From Lineus longissimus (lineage: Eukaryota > Nemertea > Pilidiophora > Heteronemertea > Lineidae), in contig NC_088312.1 in the NCBI RefSeq assembly GCF_910592395.1, positions 12,092,001-12,156,000 on the forward strand: a DNA stretch of 64,000 nucleotides, given 5' to 3'. Shown here piece by piece: positions 45,983 to 57,365 of the stretch (the first letter of the stretch is position 1; each line of letters begins with the position of its first letter). Below the pieces are notes generated by a model. It was given only the letters and a program-made list of their open reading frames with translations. It made no database searches and was not told the DNA's origin. The translations under genes were made by a program, and so were the position numbers.

Positions 45983-46879
45983 AGGACAGCACTTGTCAGT
46001 CCCAAAGTTCTACTGTATTTCATACCACCCCCATTCAGGTATTAGATAAAATGTTAGGGACTCTACAAACAGCAGCTAGGTAGGCAAGATAAAGTTACCC
46101 AAAGTCACCAATAGGGGTCTCTCCCATCCCTCAGTGCCTAAAAAATAATCACGCTCATACATGCTTCCTGAAATTGGTGGCTTGCATTGGAACTAACTTT
46201 TTCCCCCTTGTCCGTCATTAAAGGCATTGAAGTGTGTTGGTCAACCATGACTATCTCCTTTGTCCCTCCACCATAAGGCCTAGTTTCCCCTAATGACATC
46301 ACTATTTCGGACGCTCAGCGCCCCATTTCTGGAAAGGTGTATACAAGGGCTATATTTAGTGGTGAATCAGACATGACACTGTGCCCTCACTTTGTATATC
46401 AGTCACCAAAAAATGGCCAATTCAACCCGCCTGCTCCTGCCTACGGTCTAAGAAAATGAAACTAAACTGGCAAACATGTTCCTGATGACAATCTATTGAT
46501 TGAGTCTAAAAATAATCTCGATAAATATATCTGGTAAACATTATCGGTTAGTTCGGCCTGACCGTCTGTGTGGAATGATTCCCTGAATGATTTCCAAATA
46601 ACTCCTACCGGGAACTTGTGTTGCCACTGCTCTCAAGTGACACCTTTACACAATATCAGACATCTTCACGAAGTGTCCAATCGGTAAATGACAATAGACA
46701 CAGGGGGTTCTCCAGGATTCTGAGCAGAGAACGCTCATACAAATAAGTAAAATAGTCCTTGGACCATGTGCTCACCTGGGTTCCTATTATTTGACATGTT
46801 ACGTCAAGATATCGAGGTTATCAAAGTTGGCCATCAGCGGCGAATAGATAATTTTCCCCAACTACTGTTACATCTGCTT
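45983..46879 (+). repeat. Family E/F repeat block, second copy of 40390-41100
   Basis: Very similar to 40390-41100. One extra segment of about 175 bp at about 46167-46341 is absent from the first copy (CACGCTTGTACAAGGGC there). It has loosely inverted ends and may be another MITE. Non-coding. Confidence 0.6.
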
Positions 46880-47587
46880 ATTATGCCCCCGCCGTAGTGG
46901 GGGCATTATGTACTTGGGTGGTTTCCGGCCGCCGCACTGAATTCCGGACTATAACTCAAGAACCCCTTGTTCGGCTGACTTGAAATTTTTAGGGGGTGCG
47001 GCCTAGTGCGTCAAAGGGTCCCTATTGATTTAGGGCACGTTCCAAAATCAAATATGGCCGCCAGCCTAGGTTTTCGCATTCCGCTTGTTAACTGAAGAAC
47101 GAGAGGTCCGACAGACTTCAAACTTTTGTGGTGTAATGGTCTATGGTAGGGGAGGCTCCCTATTGATTTTGGGCACGTTCCAAATTCCGATATGGCCGCC
47201 AGCCGCCATCCTAGATTTTTGCATTCCGCTCGTTAATTAAAGAATCAGATGTCTAACAGTCTTCAAACTTTTGTGGTGTAATGGCCTGTGATAGAGGAGT
47301 TTCCCTATGGATTTTGGGCGCGATTCAAAATCCAATATGGCCACCAGCCGCCTACTTAGATGTTTGTATTCCGATTGTTAACTGAAGAACTAGAGGTCGG
47401 AGAGACTTCAAACTTTGTGGTGTAATGGTCTTTAGTATGGGAGTTTCCCTACTGATTTTGGGCGCAATCCGAAATCCAAGATGGCCGTCAGTTGGCATCT
47501 TGGATTTTTTTTACACTTCGACCTCTCCGAAGCACTTGTGTGAGGGAGCTGATATTTCTGTGGTATGATCGCCTAGGGTAAGGGAGG
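46880..47587 (+). mobile_element. HINE-like repeat, family C copy 2 (left of BEL insertion)
   Basis: The head palindrome TATGCCCCCGCCGTAGTGGG and tandem modules match family C copy 1. The BEL/Pao element inserted at 47588, and family C-type sequence (GCCCCCACCTGATATC, AATATGGCCCCC) resumes after 54275. Confidence 0.6.
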
Positions 47588-47859
47588 TGTCATAAATGGC
47601 AAGATGATTCCTACACATTTACTAAATGGGAGTTGCAGCGATCGCAGATCTGATGGCGAACTAAACACGATGGTTTCATACTAACAACTGAATCATCATA
47701 TCTTTATTTTCCCACAAATGTGGCATATTACAGACATCAAAGCAAACTGCGAACGTGAGAAAGTCCTAATCTAGCGCTACCCGTGGCCCCGGGTTAATCT
47801 AAAACAGATGTAGATTCTGGCAACGAAGCTCTGGGTGGTACCATATGCAATATCTGACA
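47588..47859 (-). repeat. BEL/Pao 3' LTR
   Basis: 272 bp with TG..CA ends, equal to the right LTR except for one base near 47783. Confidence 0.95.
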
Positions 47860-48446
47860 CTCCCGGCCGAGCGAGATCTAAGTTGTGTTTACATCCAGTG
47901 AGCGGGTCACTTGACCTCAAGTTTCCGGAAATACGCGTGCATAAAGTGGGCCAGTCCCGAGTGACAGGTTGTCAACAATGAATCCTCAATTTACCCTAAC
48001 GGTACTAAATGTAATCTAAACAAACAATGCACCTGCATTCCAATTAAAGTTGCGCGTGTACAATGTTGCTAAACATAACTCTATGACTAATACACAATAA
48101 GTGAAGAACCTTCAAATACAAAATGATGAAAAGATGATGCCAGAACTGATAATCCATTTCGTGTCGATGTTGCTGATCATAAAAAGTTCAATGTCTATTC
48201 TTTTGAATAATGTCTATTTGTCTTTTCTCATGGACGACAGGCGTCGTAACCCCGACGGAGGGAAGCTAAAACGGGTACTGCACCCCTGCTCATAGTGTGG
48301 CCCGTAGGTTGGCTAGGGGAAGGAGACACCTTATATTTCCTTAGTAGACGGGTCAAGACCTGGTCTACTTGCTACCCCATTAGTCCATTTGTCCATTTAT
48401 CTGGCGTTCGGTAATCCATAGTGTGCTGGAGAGTTTCGGTTAAGGT
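47860..48446 (-). other. BEL/Pao 3' untranslated region
   Basis: Non-coding region between the integrase stop and the 3' LTR. The bases next to the LTR, CGGCCGGGAG on the minus strand, are a weak polypurine tract. Confidence 0.7.
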
Positions 48447-49172
48447 TTACTGTTCGTAATAGTCTAGATTCTCCCTGATCCTCAGCCTAGTAAGGTCCGC
48501 GGTTGACCTTTTAGGGCGACTCGTTTCATTTTTGTTCAAAACAGTTTTTTCAGATGCGGTCTGCTCGATTAATTCGTCAACATTTAGCTCTAGCGGGTAC
48601 AATTTTCCAATCGGGCGGTTTGATTTTCCAGTTGCGGTGCGCACTAGTGCTGACCGAGTCAATCCATCGATTCCTGGGTGCAGTTCCATGATTATTCCGA
48701 GTTTCCATTTTCTTCTGGGCGTGTCCTTGTCGTGTACTAGCACTACGTCGCCGAGTTTTATGACGTCACTTTTTGCGTTTTGCTTTCTGAGTTCATATTG
48801 ATGCTGTTGCCGCAATCTCGCGAGGTATTCATCGTAGAAGCGTGTTCGGAACGTTTCTAGGAGTTGAGCGCGTTTGTGTGCTATTTTTTCAAGCTTATCG
48901 CGACCGGCGTATGTTGGATCAAATGATTCATTCTGCATGTCTTCATTTGGCAACAATGTGACATCATGTCCGTAGATGAGGTTATTTGGCGTGATGGCCT
49001 TCAGTTCCTTCGGATCCGCTGATAGATATGTAAGTGGTCTGTTGTTTATGGTAGCCTGGATTTCCTTAATCAGTGTCTGGAATTCGTCAATCGAGACTAG
49101 TGATTTGTTTAGAATTTCATGAGTGCTAATTTGGTTACACCAATTAGTCTCTCGTGAACACCGGCGAACCAA
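48447..49172 (-). pseudogene. BEL/Pao integrase C-terminal region
   Basis: The end of the polyprotein (about 240 codons) in a frame shifted from the main ORF. It contains ATINNRPLTYLS, NNLIYGHDVTLLP and GDVVLVHDKDTPRRKWKLG, the usual region after the integrase core in BEL/Pao elements (DUF5641 type). The shift from the main frame lies near 49110-49135, next to a short A run, and looks like one lost base. Confidence 0.85.
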
Positions 49173-52100
49173 CTTGCTTGTACAGGCGCATATTTGAAAT
49201 ATATTTCTTTGTCGGTGAGGTGATTTTTGAAGCGGTCACTGCTAACAATGTTGTATAAGCGTTTGAGTTCTGCATCGGCTCCTGTGAAAGTTTTAGCATT
49301 GTCGCAATATATGAGGCTTGGTGTGGAATGTGTTGACGTGAATCGTCTGAAAGATCTGATGAAAGATTCCACTGTAAGATCCGGAGTGATTTCTAAGTGT
49401 ACACCGCGTGTTGTGCAACAAGTGAAGAGGCAGACATACACTTTCTGAGTGGTGTTATTGACTCGCACGTAGAGATGCGATGTAAAGTCCACTGCTGTAG
49501 ATTTGAAGGCGGTTAGATCGTTTATTCGAAATTCTGGTAGTGGTGGTGCGACGGGTGTGAGGTATGGCCGGCCTGCTACTTTCTTGCAGATGACGCAGCG
49601 TCCAATGACTTTCTTCACTGACGCCCGCATGGACGTAATCCAGTATTTGTTACGAAGGTGTGCCATGGTTGAGCCAACACCATAGTGAACCATGGTATGA
49701 TGAGCGTTTTGAATGACCAATGTTGTCAGGTAGGATCGGTGGGGCAGTAGAATCGGATATTTGCGGTCCGGTGCCACATCAGCGGCGGAGATTCTCCCCC
49801 CGCAGTGGATAATGTTCGATTTATCTATGAATAGTCCGAGCTGGTTAATGATGGCTGGGCGTTTAGGAAACCTGGTAGCCCTCCCGGAGTGGAGGCATTG
49901 GAAGTAGGTCAGTACGTCTGCATATGCTGTGGTTTGGATATGTGATATCCATAATTTCTCGGCTTTGTTTACATCCTCTGCAGTAAGCATGCTACGGTTG
50001 ATTGGTCCTGACCTGAAGGCGCGTGTCACAAGCGCGGTGACTCGGAGAAGTTTCTGCAATGAGCTAAACCTGTTGATATCTATGACATTGCTTATGTTTA
50101 TGTTTTGACTGGCTGGTTGAAAAACATTTGCCATTTCTACTCCTGCGGCAAGGGTTATCGCGATTTCAGGTTTGTCCTGTATATTCTTGAGGGGCCATGT
50201 ATGCCTTGGCTGGGTTAACCATTTAGGTCCTGTGATCCATGACGATCTCTGTAATTCTTCATGTGCAGCACCTCGGGACAGGATATCGGCGGAATTTTCA
50301 TCTGTTGCCACGTGATACCATGAGTTGGGGTTGGATTTCTCCCGGATGATGTTTACACGATTCTGTACGAAGGGTTTGAGTTTCTTTCCTGACTTCAACC
50401 AGTAGAGGGCGATTTCAGAGTCTGTGGTGTAGGTAATTTCAATCGCTGGGTAGTCCTTTGCGTAGATTTTACGCAGGGTGTCGCCGAATTCAACTCCCAT
50501 CACCATGGCCATCAGTTCAAGTTTTGGTACTGTTTGGTGTGCGTTTTTGCTGGATATGACTTTGTTTTTGGATCCTAACAGCGCGATAGTGGTATCCTGT
50601 TTAGCGTAGGCGACGCATCCAAGTGCGGTGGTTGGACATGCGTCACAGAATATAATGATTTCAAGTGGTTTTTTGGTGTTGGCACCTAGCCAACGTGGTA
50701 GTTTCACATCATTCACCTGTCTGAGGTTTTCGGCTATCTTTATCCATTGTTCTTGGTCCTGTGATGACTTGTTTTCATCCCAATTGCTATTTTGCTTCCA
50801 GAGTTTATTTACAAATGCTTTGGCGGGAACAGTCATTGGTGCTATTAACCCCAGTGGGTCGAAAACGGAAGCGGTTAGTGAAGTTGCGATCCGCTTTGTA
50901 AGTGCCTGTGGCAATGGTAACTCCTTTTTTGCAATGAACAGTTTATCCGATTTGGTGGCCCATTTGAGACCGAGGACTCCGACGTCATTTGACTTAGTTT
51001 GTAATCCGTCTGCTTGAATCTGGTTGGTAAGCTTTTCTGAGTTTGAGCCCCATTGACGGAGATGCATGGCGGCGGCATTTAACAATCCACGTGATTCATG
51101 ATAGTATGCTAATCCTTCTTCATCAGTGTCCACTCCAGTTAAGAGATTGTCCACATACAGTTTATTTTGCATATCTTTAGCCACAGGAGAATCAGCATGG
51201 GCGGCGAGATGCTTTTGTAGCGTAATGGCAAGGGCAAAGGGGCTTGATACATTGCCGAATATTATCGTGTTACAGGCGTATGGTACAATTTCCTTTGTGA
51301 CGTCATTATCCTTATACCAAAGAAATTTCACGTACTTTCGGTCGCATTCCATCAGTCGTACGGATAGAAATGCGCGGGCGATGTCGGCGGTGAGTCCTAT
51401 TTTGGCAACACGAAAGCGCATCAGCAATTCATTCAAATCCTGCAGCATGTTTGGTCCTTCGTACAGGCAGTCGTTCAGAGATGGAGATCCGCTGCTTGCA
51501 TCAAACACAATCCTGACGGGTGTGGTCTCACTGTCTCGTAGGACTGGGAAGTGAGGGACGTAGTAACCTTCGGTGTCAGCTGTAGACTCATGGGAGATTT
51601 CAGACACAAAGTCTTTCTCTATGTTTTCACGCATGACATTGACGTAGGCATCAATTAAATCTAACTTACGCAATCTTCCCATGACTTGTTTTATTCTCGA
51701 TTTGCAGGTTTCCAGATTGTTGGGCAGCTCAGGATGGTCTGTCCTCCATGGCAGGGGCACGTAATATCGGCTATCCTTGTATTGTATTTTGCTCAGGTAT
51801 TCGTCTTTGAACTTTTGGTCGTATTCCGTGTCGGTGACGTCACTGGTATGCAAGGCATTGGCTTGTAGGTATGATTCTAAAAAGGCAAGTTCGTTATCCT
51901 GGATCGCTACCTTATGAGGTGTAGCTTCACTTGAAGCAGTGGTGATAATGGTGGGTGTCATTTTTGGCCTCAGCGGTCCAGAGACAAAGCATCCTATATT
52001 ACTAAACTGGACAGTCGGCCCGTCTCCTTTTACCATGCGGTTTTCGAGGAATTCGAATGCGAAATCAACTCCTAACATTAAATCGATAGTCAGGGCCCTA

Positions 52101-53921
52101 TCTGAGAAATCATTGGCTAAATCAAGCCCAGCAATATAATTATACTCCTGGCAGGCGTCCCAGCCTATCTGAGTGATGGGTTTCACGATTTCATCGTTTG
52201 ATATGAGGGCCTCGATGGTTTGAATTCCGTCATTTGTTTTAACGTTGACGTAGGCTGCGTCATAGATGCGTTTGGTGACGTGTCCGGCGAATCCATTCAC
52301 ATTTAGCGGTCTTTTACGGTGGGGTTTCAATCCTAACCTTGTAGCGGCTTCCTTGCTGATGTAAGTTACCATACTTCCTCTATCGATGAGGACACCGGCG
52401 ATGGTTTCTTTGTCGTCATTTAGGAGTTTGACTTTCCCGGTTTCGAGTAGGATGATATCCATTTCCTGTTCTTTGGGTTTGGACTTTTCCTGGTTTTGAG
52501 TCTCACTTGGGATGGCATGTGTATTTTCGGTATCCAGTGGGTTTGCGATTGGCGGTTGTTCCTTTCTAACGGTAACGGTACAATGACTTTGTGGCGCAAT
52601 GGCACAGCCACTAGTTGCGTGTTGTTGAGAATTATTTCGAGGCGGGTTTATTCTGGATGAATTGGCGAAATAATCATGCAGACTGGTGTGATGAAACCGG
52701 TCGCATGTGCGGCATCTTTTTTGATTTTGACATTCCCGGTAGAAATGCGGTCCGAGGCAGTTGGAGCAAAGTTTATGTTGACGCACGGCAATGAACTTTT
52801 CATGCGCTGGTAGTTTGCACTCGAAAGGGTTATGCGGTCCTGCACAGAAAGGGCACACTTTTGGTCGGTTGTAGTTTTGCGGCGGTGGTTTAGTATAAGT
52901 AGTATTCGGCACACTCACGAACGATTCCACGGAGATCCTGTTATTTCCTGCGTGAGAATTATTCCTCTGCTGCGTTGCTGTCGTTGGTGTATCCATTCTT
53001 TCGCTTATATTCTCTAATTCCTCAGTGAATCGATCCATGAATTTTTTAACCTGGAAACGGTCTCCTTGACCGGCGGTACCGATTTTCTCGCGCAGAAATT
53101 TTGGTAATTTTCTTTCAATGACAGGAACTATAAAGGTTGCACATTGTTCTATTGATACATCCATATTTTCAAGTGACCGTATGTCACCAAGAATCTTGTT
53201 GTGAAATTCCCGGAGGCTGGCGTAGTGACCCCCTGGCGGAGTTATATCAAGGAGGTTGTAGACGTGAGCTCTCGTTATTTTCCTTGGTTGACCGAATCTG
53301 TCTTTCAATAGTTGGATGAGAGCTGGTAGATTTTCTCCGGACGGGTGTAGTCCGGTGATAGCATCCTTGGCATTCCCTGTGAGTTGTCCTATTATGTAAT
53401 TGAATTTTGTAATGTCCGCGTAGTCTCCTTTGATGACGTCAGCCTCGATGGCGTCCCAGAATGCTGTCCACGCCGTGAATTTACCGTCAAATATCGGTAA
53501 TTTTAGCTTCGGCAACTGGGCGGTCTTATTCTTCCTTCTTTCGGTTGTGACATCTGGGCTCGAAGTCGTATTCCGTTTTGTTTGTCGAGCTAACGAATTC
53601 TTGACCTTCAGCAGTTTTATTCTACTTTGACTGCGAATTGCGCTGCTGTCGGTAATTTCCTTGTCGATGGCGTCACTATCTTTCAGGTCGGTTAGTTGCT
53701 TCTCAATTTGTTCGTTCATTTCAAGTATCGTCTGGTACAGATCGTTCATCTCCTCGAGATGTCCCTCCACTTCGGCAATATCATCTTCGCTGATATCTGC
53801 GTTTTCGAGAACTGCCGTTGCAGTCCCGAATTCCGTGTCTAAGGTTCTGAGCCGGACATCCCTTTTTTGTTGTAAGGCGAGAACCCCTTTTTTTAAAGTC
53901 TTTAGCTTGCTTTTTGGACAT
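49109..53921 (-). pseudogene. BEL/Pao gag-pol polyprotein
   Basis: One frame of 1553 codons (53770-49109). An ATG at 53921 upstream is joined to it only through a likely one-base slip in a homopolymer (53883-53894). Order: gag of the DUF1759 type (about 85-260), zinc knuckles CPFCAGPHNPFEC and CSNCLGPHFYREC (about 310-360), an A17-type protease (about 440-560) with IDRGS where IDSGS or LDSGS is usual, Pao reverse transcriptase (about 700-960) with YVDNLLTG, RNase H, integrase zinc-binding HHCC (about 1360-1400), and an integrase core with AVDF, YCDN and HERL. YVDN in place of YVDD occurs in some BEL/Pao lineages; the protease R is less expected. Confidence 0.92.
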
Positions 53922-53980
53922 CGTGGTTACTCGTTGCGTTGTGTTGTACTCGTTGCGTTGTGTTGTAGTCGTTGCGTGTA

Positions 53981-53998
53981 ATCCTGGTCACGGCACCA
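53981..53998 (-). promoter_or_regulatory. Primer binding site, tRNA-His
   Basis: Directly inside the 5' LTR the minus strand reads TGGTGCCGTGACCAGGAT. Its complement, ATCCTGGTCACGGCACCA, is the 3' end of animal tRNA-His including CCA. This would prime minus-strand DNA synthesis. The tRNA match is from memory of the conserved tRNA-His sequence. Confidence 0.8.
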
Positions 53999-54270
53999 TG
54001 TCATAAATGGCAAGATGATTCCTACACATTTACTAAATGGGAGTTGCAGCGATCGCAGATCTGATGGCGAACTAAACACGATGGTTTCATACTAACAACT
54101 GAATCATCATATCTTTATTTTCCCACAAATGTGGCATATTACAGACATCAAAGCAAACTGCGAACGTGAGAAAGTCCTAATCTAGCGCTACCCATGGCCC
54201 CGGGTTAATCTAAAACAGATGTAGATTCTGGCAACGAAGCTCTGGGTGGTACCATATGCAATATCTGACA
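53999..54270 (-). repeat. BEL/Pao 5' LTR
   Basis: 272 bp with TG..CA ends. Transcription of the element starts from this copy on the minus strand. Confidence 0.95.
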
Positions 54271-54275
54271 GGAGG

Positions 54276-54467
54276 TGCTGTATAATTTTCTGCCCCCACC
54301 TGATATCTAATATGGCCCCCTGCCATCTTGTTATGTATTAATCATGAATTAATCAAAAATGGGCTTGCCAGCAGCTGTTGGTTGAAGACCAAAGACCTTT
54401 CTCCACATTTGGATTTCATGCCGCGTATCGTCAAAAGGCATTTCATCATCATCATCATCATCATCAT
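54276..54467 (+). repeat. Family C flank and CAT microsatellite
   Basis: Family C-like sequence continuing from 47587, followed by a short CAT repeat (about 54443-54467). The CAT run abuts the next palindromic repeat head. Confidence 0.5.
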
Positions 54468-54880
54468 TATGCCCCAGCTCAGCGAAGTTGAGGTGGGGCA
54501 TTATGTTTTCAGCTGGTTTCCGTGTCAGCCGCAACCTAATCCAGACTATAACTCAAGAACCGGTGGTCAGATTGATCTGTAATTTCTATAGTGAATTGGG
54601 GTAGATGGGGCAAGGGTCCCTATCGATTTTGGACGCCCTTCGAAATTCATTATGGCCACCAATAGGCCATCTTAGATTTCCCATTCCGGATTATTACTCA
54701 AGAACAGGTATCCGGATTGATCTCTAAATTCTATGGTTTAATAGGATGGACGATTTTGGTCGTGCTGAGAAATTCAATATTGCCAGCAAGAGGCCATTTT
54801 TCCTTTACACCCCATAACTTCAAAACCAGTTTAGTGACAGGCCTGTGGACACTGGTGCCTACGGAGCGGGGGCATACATT
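54468..54880 (+). mobile_element. HINE-like repeat, family C-related copy 3
   Basis: The head palindrome is ATGCCCCAGCTCAGCGAAGT followed by TGAGGTGGGGCATTATG. Two tandem modules with GACTATAACTCAAGAACCGG follow. Near the end, GGAGCGGGGGCATAC is the inverted match of the head (ATGCCCC), so subterminal inverted repeats are present. Non-coding. Confidence 0.55.
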
Positions 54881-55155
54881 GCGATTTGCCTCGATCACAT
54901 TATATCTAGTTGACTTCTAGGTTGGCTCGGCTTAGGGTATAGTCCATGAGTTGGACCAAATATTGGTACCACCTGGGGGGAGTAAAGACCACTATGATTT
55001 TCTGAAAGAACTATATAGGTCTATAGTTTCAGAAAATTTTTGAAGCCAGTGCTGGATTTGTGAGATTGTCGATATCACTGAAAGACTTTTGTTAAATGTA
55101 TAACAACGGATTTATTTAGTAGACGAAAGACTGCTTCGATTACATAGTAGCCCCC
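54881..55155. other. Possible 3' LTR of gypsy-2
   Basis: On the minus strand a G run (GGAACATGGGGGGC, 55148-55162) ends the gypsy-2 3' region. It may be the polypurine tract, and CTAAATAAATCC near 55110 may be a poly(A) signal. No second LTR is available in the window to confirm this. Confidence 0.3.
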
Positions 55156-56160
55156 CATGTTCCGTAACCTCACATACCGCGTCACGTCAAACAGTGGGAG
55201 ATTTGAATATAAGAGTATGGACATTACATCCCTCCTTAAGTTTAAAATACTTCCAAGTCCTCAAGCATACGCAACAGTCTTAGGAAACATACTTTTAAAT
55301 TTAAAGCTACCACTATGCAAAACTACTGATGATTCACAACACAACAAATTATAAGTGTCCAGAGTATGCCCTGGAATAAAGAACGGGTTGTAATTGTCCT
55401 CAAACACAGACCTCAAAATATGGAGGTTACTTAAACACAACTAACCACAAACAAATCTCAAAACACCGAGACTGTCTGAACACACCAAACCAAAACAGAG
55501 GCAGGATAGACAACCTGAACTCTGAGCTCAGTACAGGGCATTATTCTGACCCTATCTATAGTACTGGCTTGTAACTATATATCGCAAATTTTAAAGTAAA
55601 CGTTTATCTAACATTCGAGTGTCGATAGCTCCGTTTGAACAAGTGTCAATCTATTGTTTATTACACGAAATCGTTGAGACATGCCGGCTTCTTCCCGTCT
55701 CGATTTGAGCGTCGTGGGGGCTCATTCCTCGCTACCGGTATAATTGGATTTCCTGGACGTTGTTCCACGATTTCCTCGTCTTCTTCGATTTCGAGTCGAT
55801 CCCATTGGATCTGTTCCATCTCTGGATGGTTAGGAGTTGGAACAGTGACTGATTTGAAATGACTTGCATTTCATGTGACTTTATGATTACCATGCTTTGC
55901 AGTAACCTTTGGACCTTTTGCAGTTTCTATCTCATACGGCTCTGGATTGAACGGCGGTATGAGTTTTCCTTTGTTCTGCGATTTGACTAAGACAGTGTCT
56001 CTCTCTTTCATTGAAATAGGAGTGAAGCGTAGAATTTAATTTTCTCCTTTGATTGTTCATCACGGAAACGAATGTTGCTTTGGTCAGGCTTGCCTTTGAC
56101 TGATGGCAACTTGATCCTGACTTCGGGATTGAACATTGCAGTTGCAGGTGGTTTACCTGT
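55156..56160 (-). pseudogene. Gypsy-2 pol C-terminus and 3' region, decayed
   Basis: Minus-strand sequence just after the integrase core still shows pieces of its C-terminal region in several frames: a segment with VLVKSQNKGKLIPPFNPEPY (about 55895-55995) and an acidic segment (LEIEEDEEIVEQRPGNPI, about 55740-55800). Stops and shifts separate them. The part below about 55640 looks like 3' untranslated region. Confidence 0.6.
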
Positions 56161-57083
56161 TGGAACTATGGGGCGTTGCACGATAGTTCCTTAGAAAAGT
56201 ATATAGTTCCTGTTTCCATGGCTTCGACTCAATATGAGTGGTTCGCACTTCCTTTTCGATTGTTCTCATAAAGCGCTCACATTCACCATTTGCTTCTGGC
56301 AAGTACGGTGTAATTCTAAGATGTTTGAATCCTATCTTAGCGGCAAAGTTCGCAAATTCAGCGGAATTATACGGCGGGCCGTTATCAGATTTGACCTCCT
56401 CGGGAATACCGTATACAAAAAACATTTTATCAAGTCTCGGAATGACAGTTAGTGCTGAAGTTGATTTGATGATTTCCACTTCTGGATAACGCAAAAAAAT
56501 TGTCATATGCAACAAATAGTAAATCGCCTGAAGGAAACGGTCCACAGAAGTCAATACTGACGTTTTCCCACGGTCCATCTGGCAATTTGCTCATTTGAAG
56601 CGGATCACGCGTTTTCATCGAAGTTGTCACCCGACATGGGATGCACGATTTGACTTTGCCTTCAAACATTTTGTCTATTCCTGAAAAATATACTTTTTCA
56701 CGCGACAGGGCTTTTGTCTTAACAACCCCTTGGTGTCCTTCATGTGCAATGTCTACTATGTGATTCTGGAGACACCTAGGCACAACAATTCTGTTGAATC
56801 TTAGAAGTATACCATGATTGTGACTCATAGCAAAGTCATCATGTAACCTTGCCATTGCTCGAAAGTCTGATTTGTCTACAGTTTCTGGTATTTTGTGCCA
56901 TTGTACTGTTTTCACCGCATGAATTGCTGCCTGTAGAGTCGGATCCTTTTCCGTCTCGGACTGAATTTCCTGTATGGTTACAGCTTTTAGGACTGCATGA
57001 CGAAAAATAAAATACACGTATTCCTCAGCAACTTTCTGCTGTCGACTAGTAATTTTCGCATCTTTGTCGGGGTGACGAGACAT
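56153..57083 (-). pseudogene. Gypsy-2 integrase
   Basis: A zinc-binding part (HNHGILLRFNRIVVP, HEGHQGVVKTKAL, CIPC) and a catalytic core with DFCGPF, SDNGPP and GECERF, the three acidic positions of a DDE core. The core is split between two overlapping frames (57083-56430 and 56578-56153) by a small indel near 56480-56520. The start also overlaps the RNase H frame with a shift near 57080. The copy is inactive. Confidence 0.85.
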
Positions 57084-57361
57084 GTAGTCAGCTGGATTGT
57101 TAATACCTCGACTCTATAGACAACCGTGTAATCATATGGCTGCATCCAAAGTAGCCATCGTTCCAATATTGCAGAGAGTTTAATCCTGCGTCTACCAAAC
57201 ATGTACACTAACGGCCTGTGGTCAGTGACGACTGTCACAGCCTTACCAAAAATGTACAAATGATACTTTTCACAAGCCCAGACTATGGCTAGTGCTTCAT
57301 GTTCAGTTTGCGAGTATCGGCATTCCACATCAGATAGAGCACGGCTGGCATAACTGACTAT
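56987..57361 (-). pseudogene. Gypsy-2 RNase H
   Basis: The segment KIVSYASRALSDVECRYSQT, EHEALAIVWACEKYHLYIFG and VVTDHRPLVYMF is a typical Ty3/gypsy RNase H. It is the continuation of the protein at 60266-60624. The family D repeat at 57366-60265 splits the two within the RNase H domain, and the reading frame closes if the repeat is removed. Confidence 0.88.
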
Positions 57362-57365
57362 TTTT

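Larger units (their letters stand above)
47588..54270 (-). mobile_element. BEL/Pao LTR retrotransposon, nearly intact
   Basis: A complete element of 6683 bp. The two LTRs are 272 bp, start TGTCA and end TGACA, and I see one difference between them (CCCGTGG against CCCATGG). The target duplication GGAGG is perfect at 47583-47587 and 54271-54275. The minus strand carries a primer site, a gag-pol frame of about 1550 codons and an integrase C-terminal frame. Single-base frameshifts near the gag start and near 49120 are the only breaks noticed. Near-identical LTRs indicate a recent insertion. Confidence 0.95.
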
